Both the position numbers and the translations under genes were made by a program. This document shows, piece by piece, positions 14,061-14,406 of a stretch of 14,406 nt of DNA. Positions within the stretch are counted from its first letter, which is position 1, and each line of letters begins with the position of its first letter. The stretch spans positions 1 to 14,406 of the forward strand of contig DAHVQS010000052.1 in the NCBI GenBank assembly GCA_027317645.1, written 5' to 3'. Origin of the DNA: Paenalcaligenes sp021793095. Its GTDB lineage: Bacteria > Pseudomonadota > Gammaproteobacteria > Burkholderiales > Burkholderiaceae_B. Under the pieces are notes generated by a model. The model was not told the DNA's origin. It searched no databases and saw only the letters and a list, made by a program, of their open reading frames with translations.

Positions 14061-14202
14061 TCTCCCTAAGATAAAAGCGTCACAACCCTCGTTTCTGGGG
14101 GGTTATTTTTGGCATCATCAATAATACAGCGAACACCAGAACGATTTCATGACCCAATAACTAAACCTCATAAAGTTTACTCAACTATCTCGTCGGGTAA
14201 CA
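14061..14202. other. Intergenic region between the DUF1840 gene and the secreted-protein gene
   Basis: No gene. AACCC (14084–14088) with GGGTT (14100–14104), followed by A and five T, forms a short terminator-like hairpin on the plus strand, although no plus-strand gene ends here. It lies upstream of the gene at 14203 and could be a leader structure. No clear promoter is seen. Confidence 0.3.
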
Positions 14203-14406
14203 ATGCATTCGATCATTATTCATCTGTTTTTTTGCCTGTTGGGCCTGGGCGGGAGCCTGTTTACCCCCGTACTGGCCGCTGACCCCACCGCATCACCGCC
14301 TTTGCAGTGTCCCGCTCAGCCCGGGTTAGGGCCGGCTTGCGCAGCGGCAGACAGCCCTTGGCTGTTGGCATTGGCGGGCAATCCCATCAATCTGATCAAT
14401 GGCAAT
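14203..14406 (+). CDS. Probable secreted RHS/YD-repeat protein, N-terminus only (runs off the right edge)
   Basis: Sixty-eight codons are visible. The N-terminus is a signal peptide (hydrophobic core from about Ile4 to Phe20, V-L-A-A near 23–26), without a lipobox. A Pro/Ala/Cys-rich linker with Cys36 and Cys46 follows, then L-A-G-N-P-I-N-L-I-N-G-N at the edge. The pattern G-N-P-I-N-x-x-x-G-N is typical of the entry to DUF6531/RHS-type repeat proteins (usually continuing K-x-x-x-E-x-D-Y). Such proteins are large surface or secreted polymorphic toxins or wall-associated proteins. The repeat region and any toxin end are outside the window, so the family rests on a 12-residue pattern. The Shine-Dalgarno is weak (GGGTAACA before the ATG). 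Confidence 0.5.
   Translation, partial: MHSIIIHLFFCLLGLGGSLFTPVLAADPTASPPLQCPAQPGLGPACAAADSPWLLALAGNPINLINGN

Overview
The window reads as chromosomal DNA of a moderately GC-rich betaproteobacterium, most likely Burkholderiales/Alcaligenaceae (a relative of Bordetella, Alcaligenes or Paenalcaligenes). The reasons are the neighbourhood apaG / rpe–gph–trp, a long (type 2) LeuA, and a DUF1840 protein. The genus is inference and cannot be fixed from the sequence alone.

Layout. (1) 1–1534, minus strand: apaG followed by the 5' part of mltA, a lytic transglycosylase lipoprotein that runs off the left edge. (2) 1644–7022, plus strand: rpe and gph, an intrinsic terminator, then a classical trp attenuator (leader peptide with W-R-W-W, antiterminator and terminator), then trpE, trpD and trpC. 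The amidotransferase gene trpG, which normally lies between trpE and trpD in relatives, is missing; only a 42-codon open frame fills the gap. (3) 7023–7666: a gene-free stretch of palindromes containing two 116-bp direct repeats (111/116 identical) and ending in the terminator of the next operon. (4) 7667–10615, minus strand: a complete TRAP transporter operon (dctP–dctQ–dctM) with a GC stem-loop after dctP. (5) 10616–10991: an AT-rich intergenic region. (6) 10992–13558, plus strand: an unrecognised two-helix membrane protein, then a probable leucine leader peptide (four consecutive Leu codons) and leuA with its strong terminator. (7) 13713–14054, minus strand: a DUF1840 protein; 14203 to the right edge, plus strand: the secreted N-terminus of a probable RHS/YD-repeat protein.

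How the genes work together. The core is amino-acid biosynthesis (chorismate to indole-glycerol phosphate; the committed step of leucine synthesis), both apparently controlled by leader peptides that sense the end product. Rpe and Gph are housekeeping sugar-phosphate enzymes placed upstream of trp. The TRAP operon, probably for a C4-dicarboxylate-type acid, sits between the two biosynthetic blocks and next to the repeat cluster, so it may be a lineage-specific insertion. I see no CRISPR array, tRNA, rRNA, insertion sequence or defence locus. The most interesting points are the trp operon without trpG, the leucine leader whose downstream structure is not a standard terminator, and the duplicated palindromic repeat.
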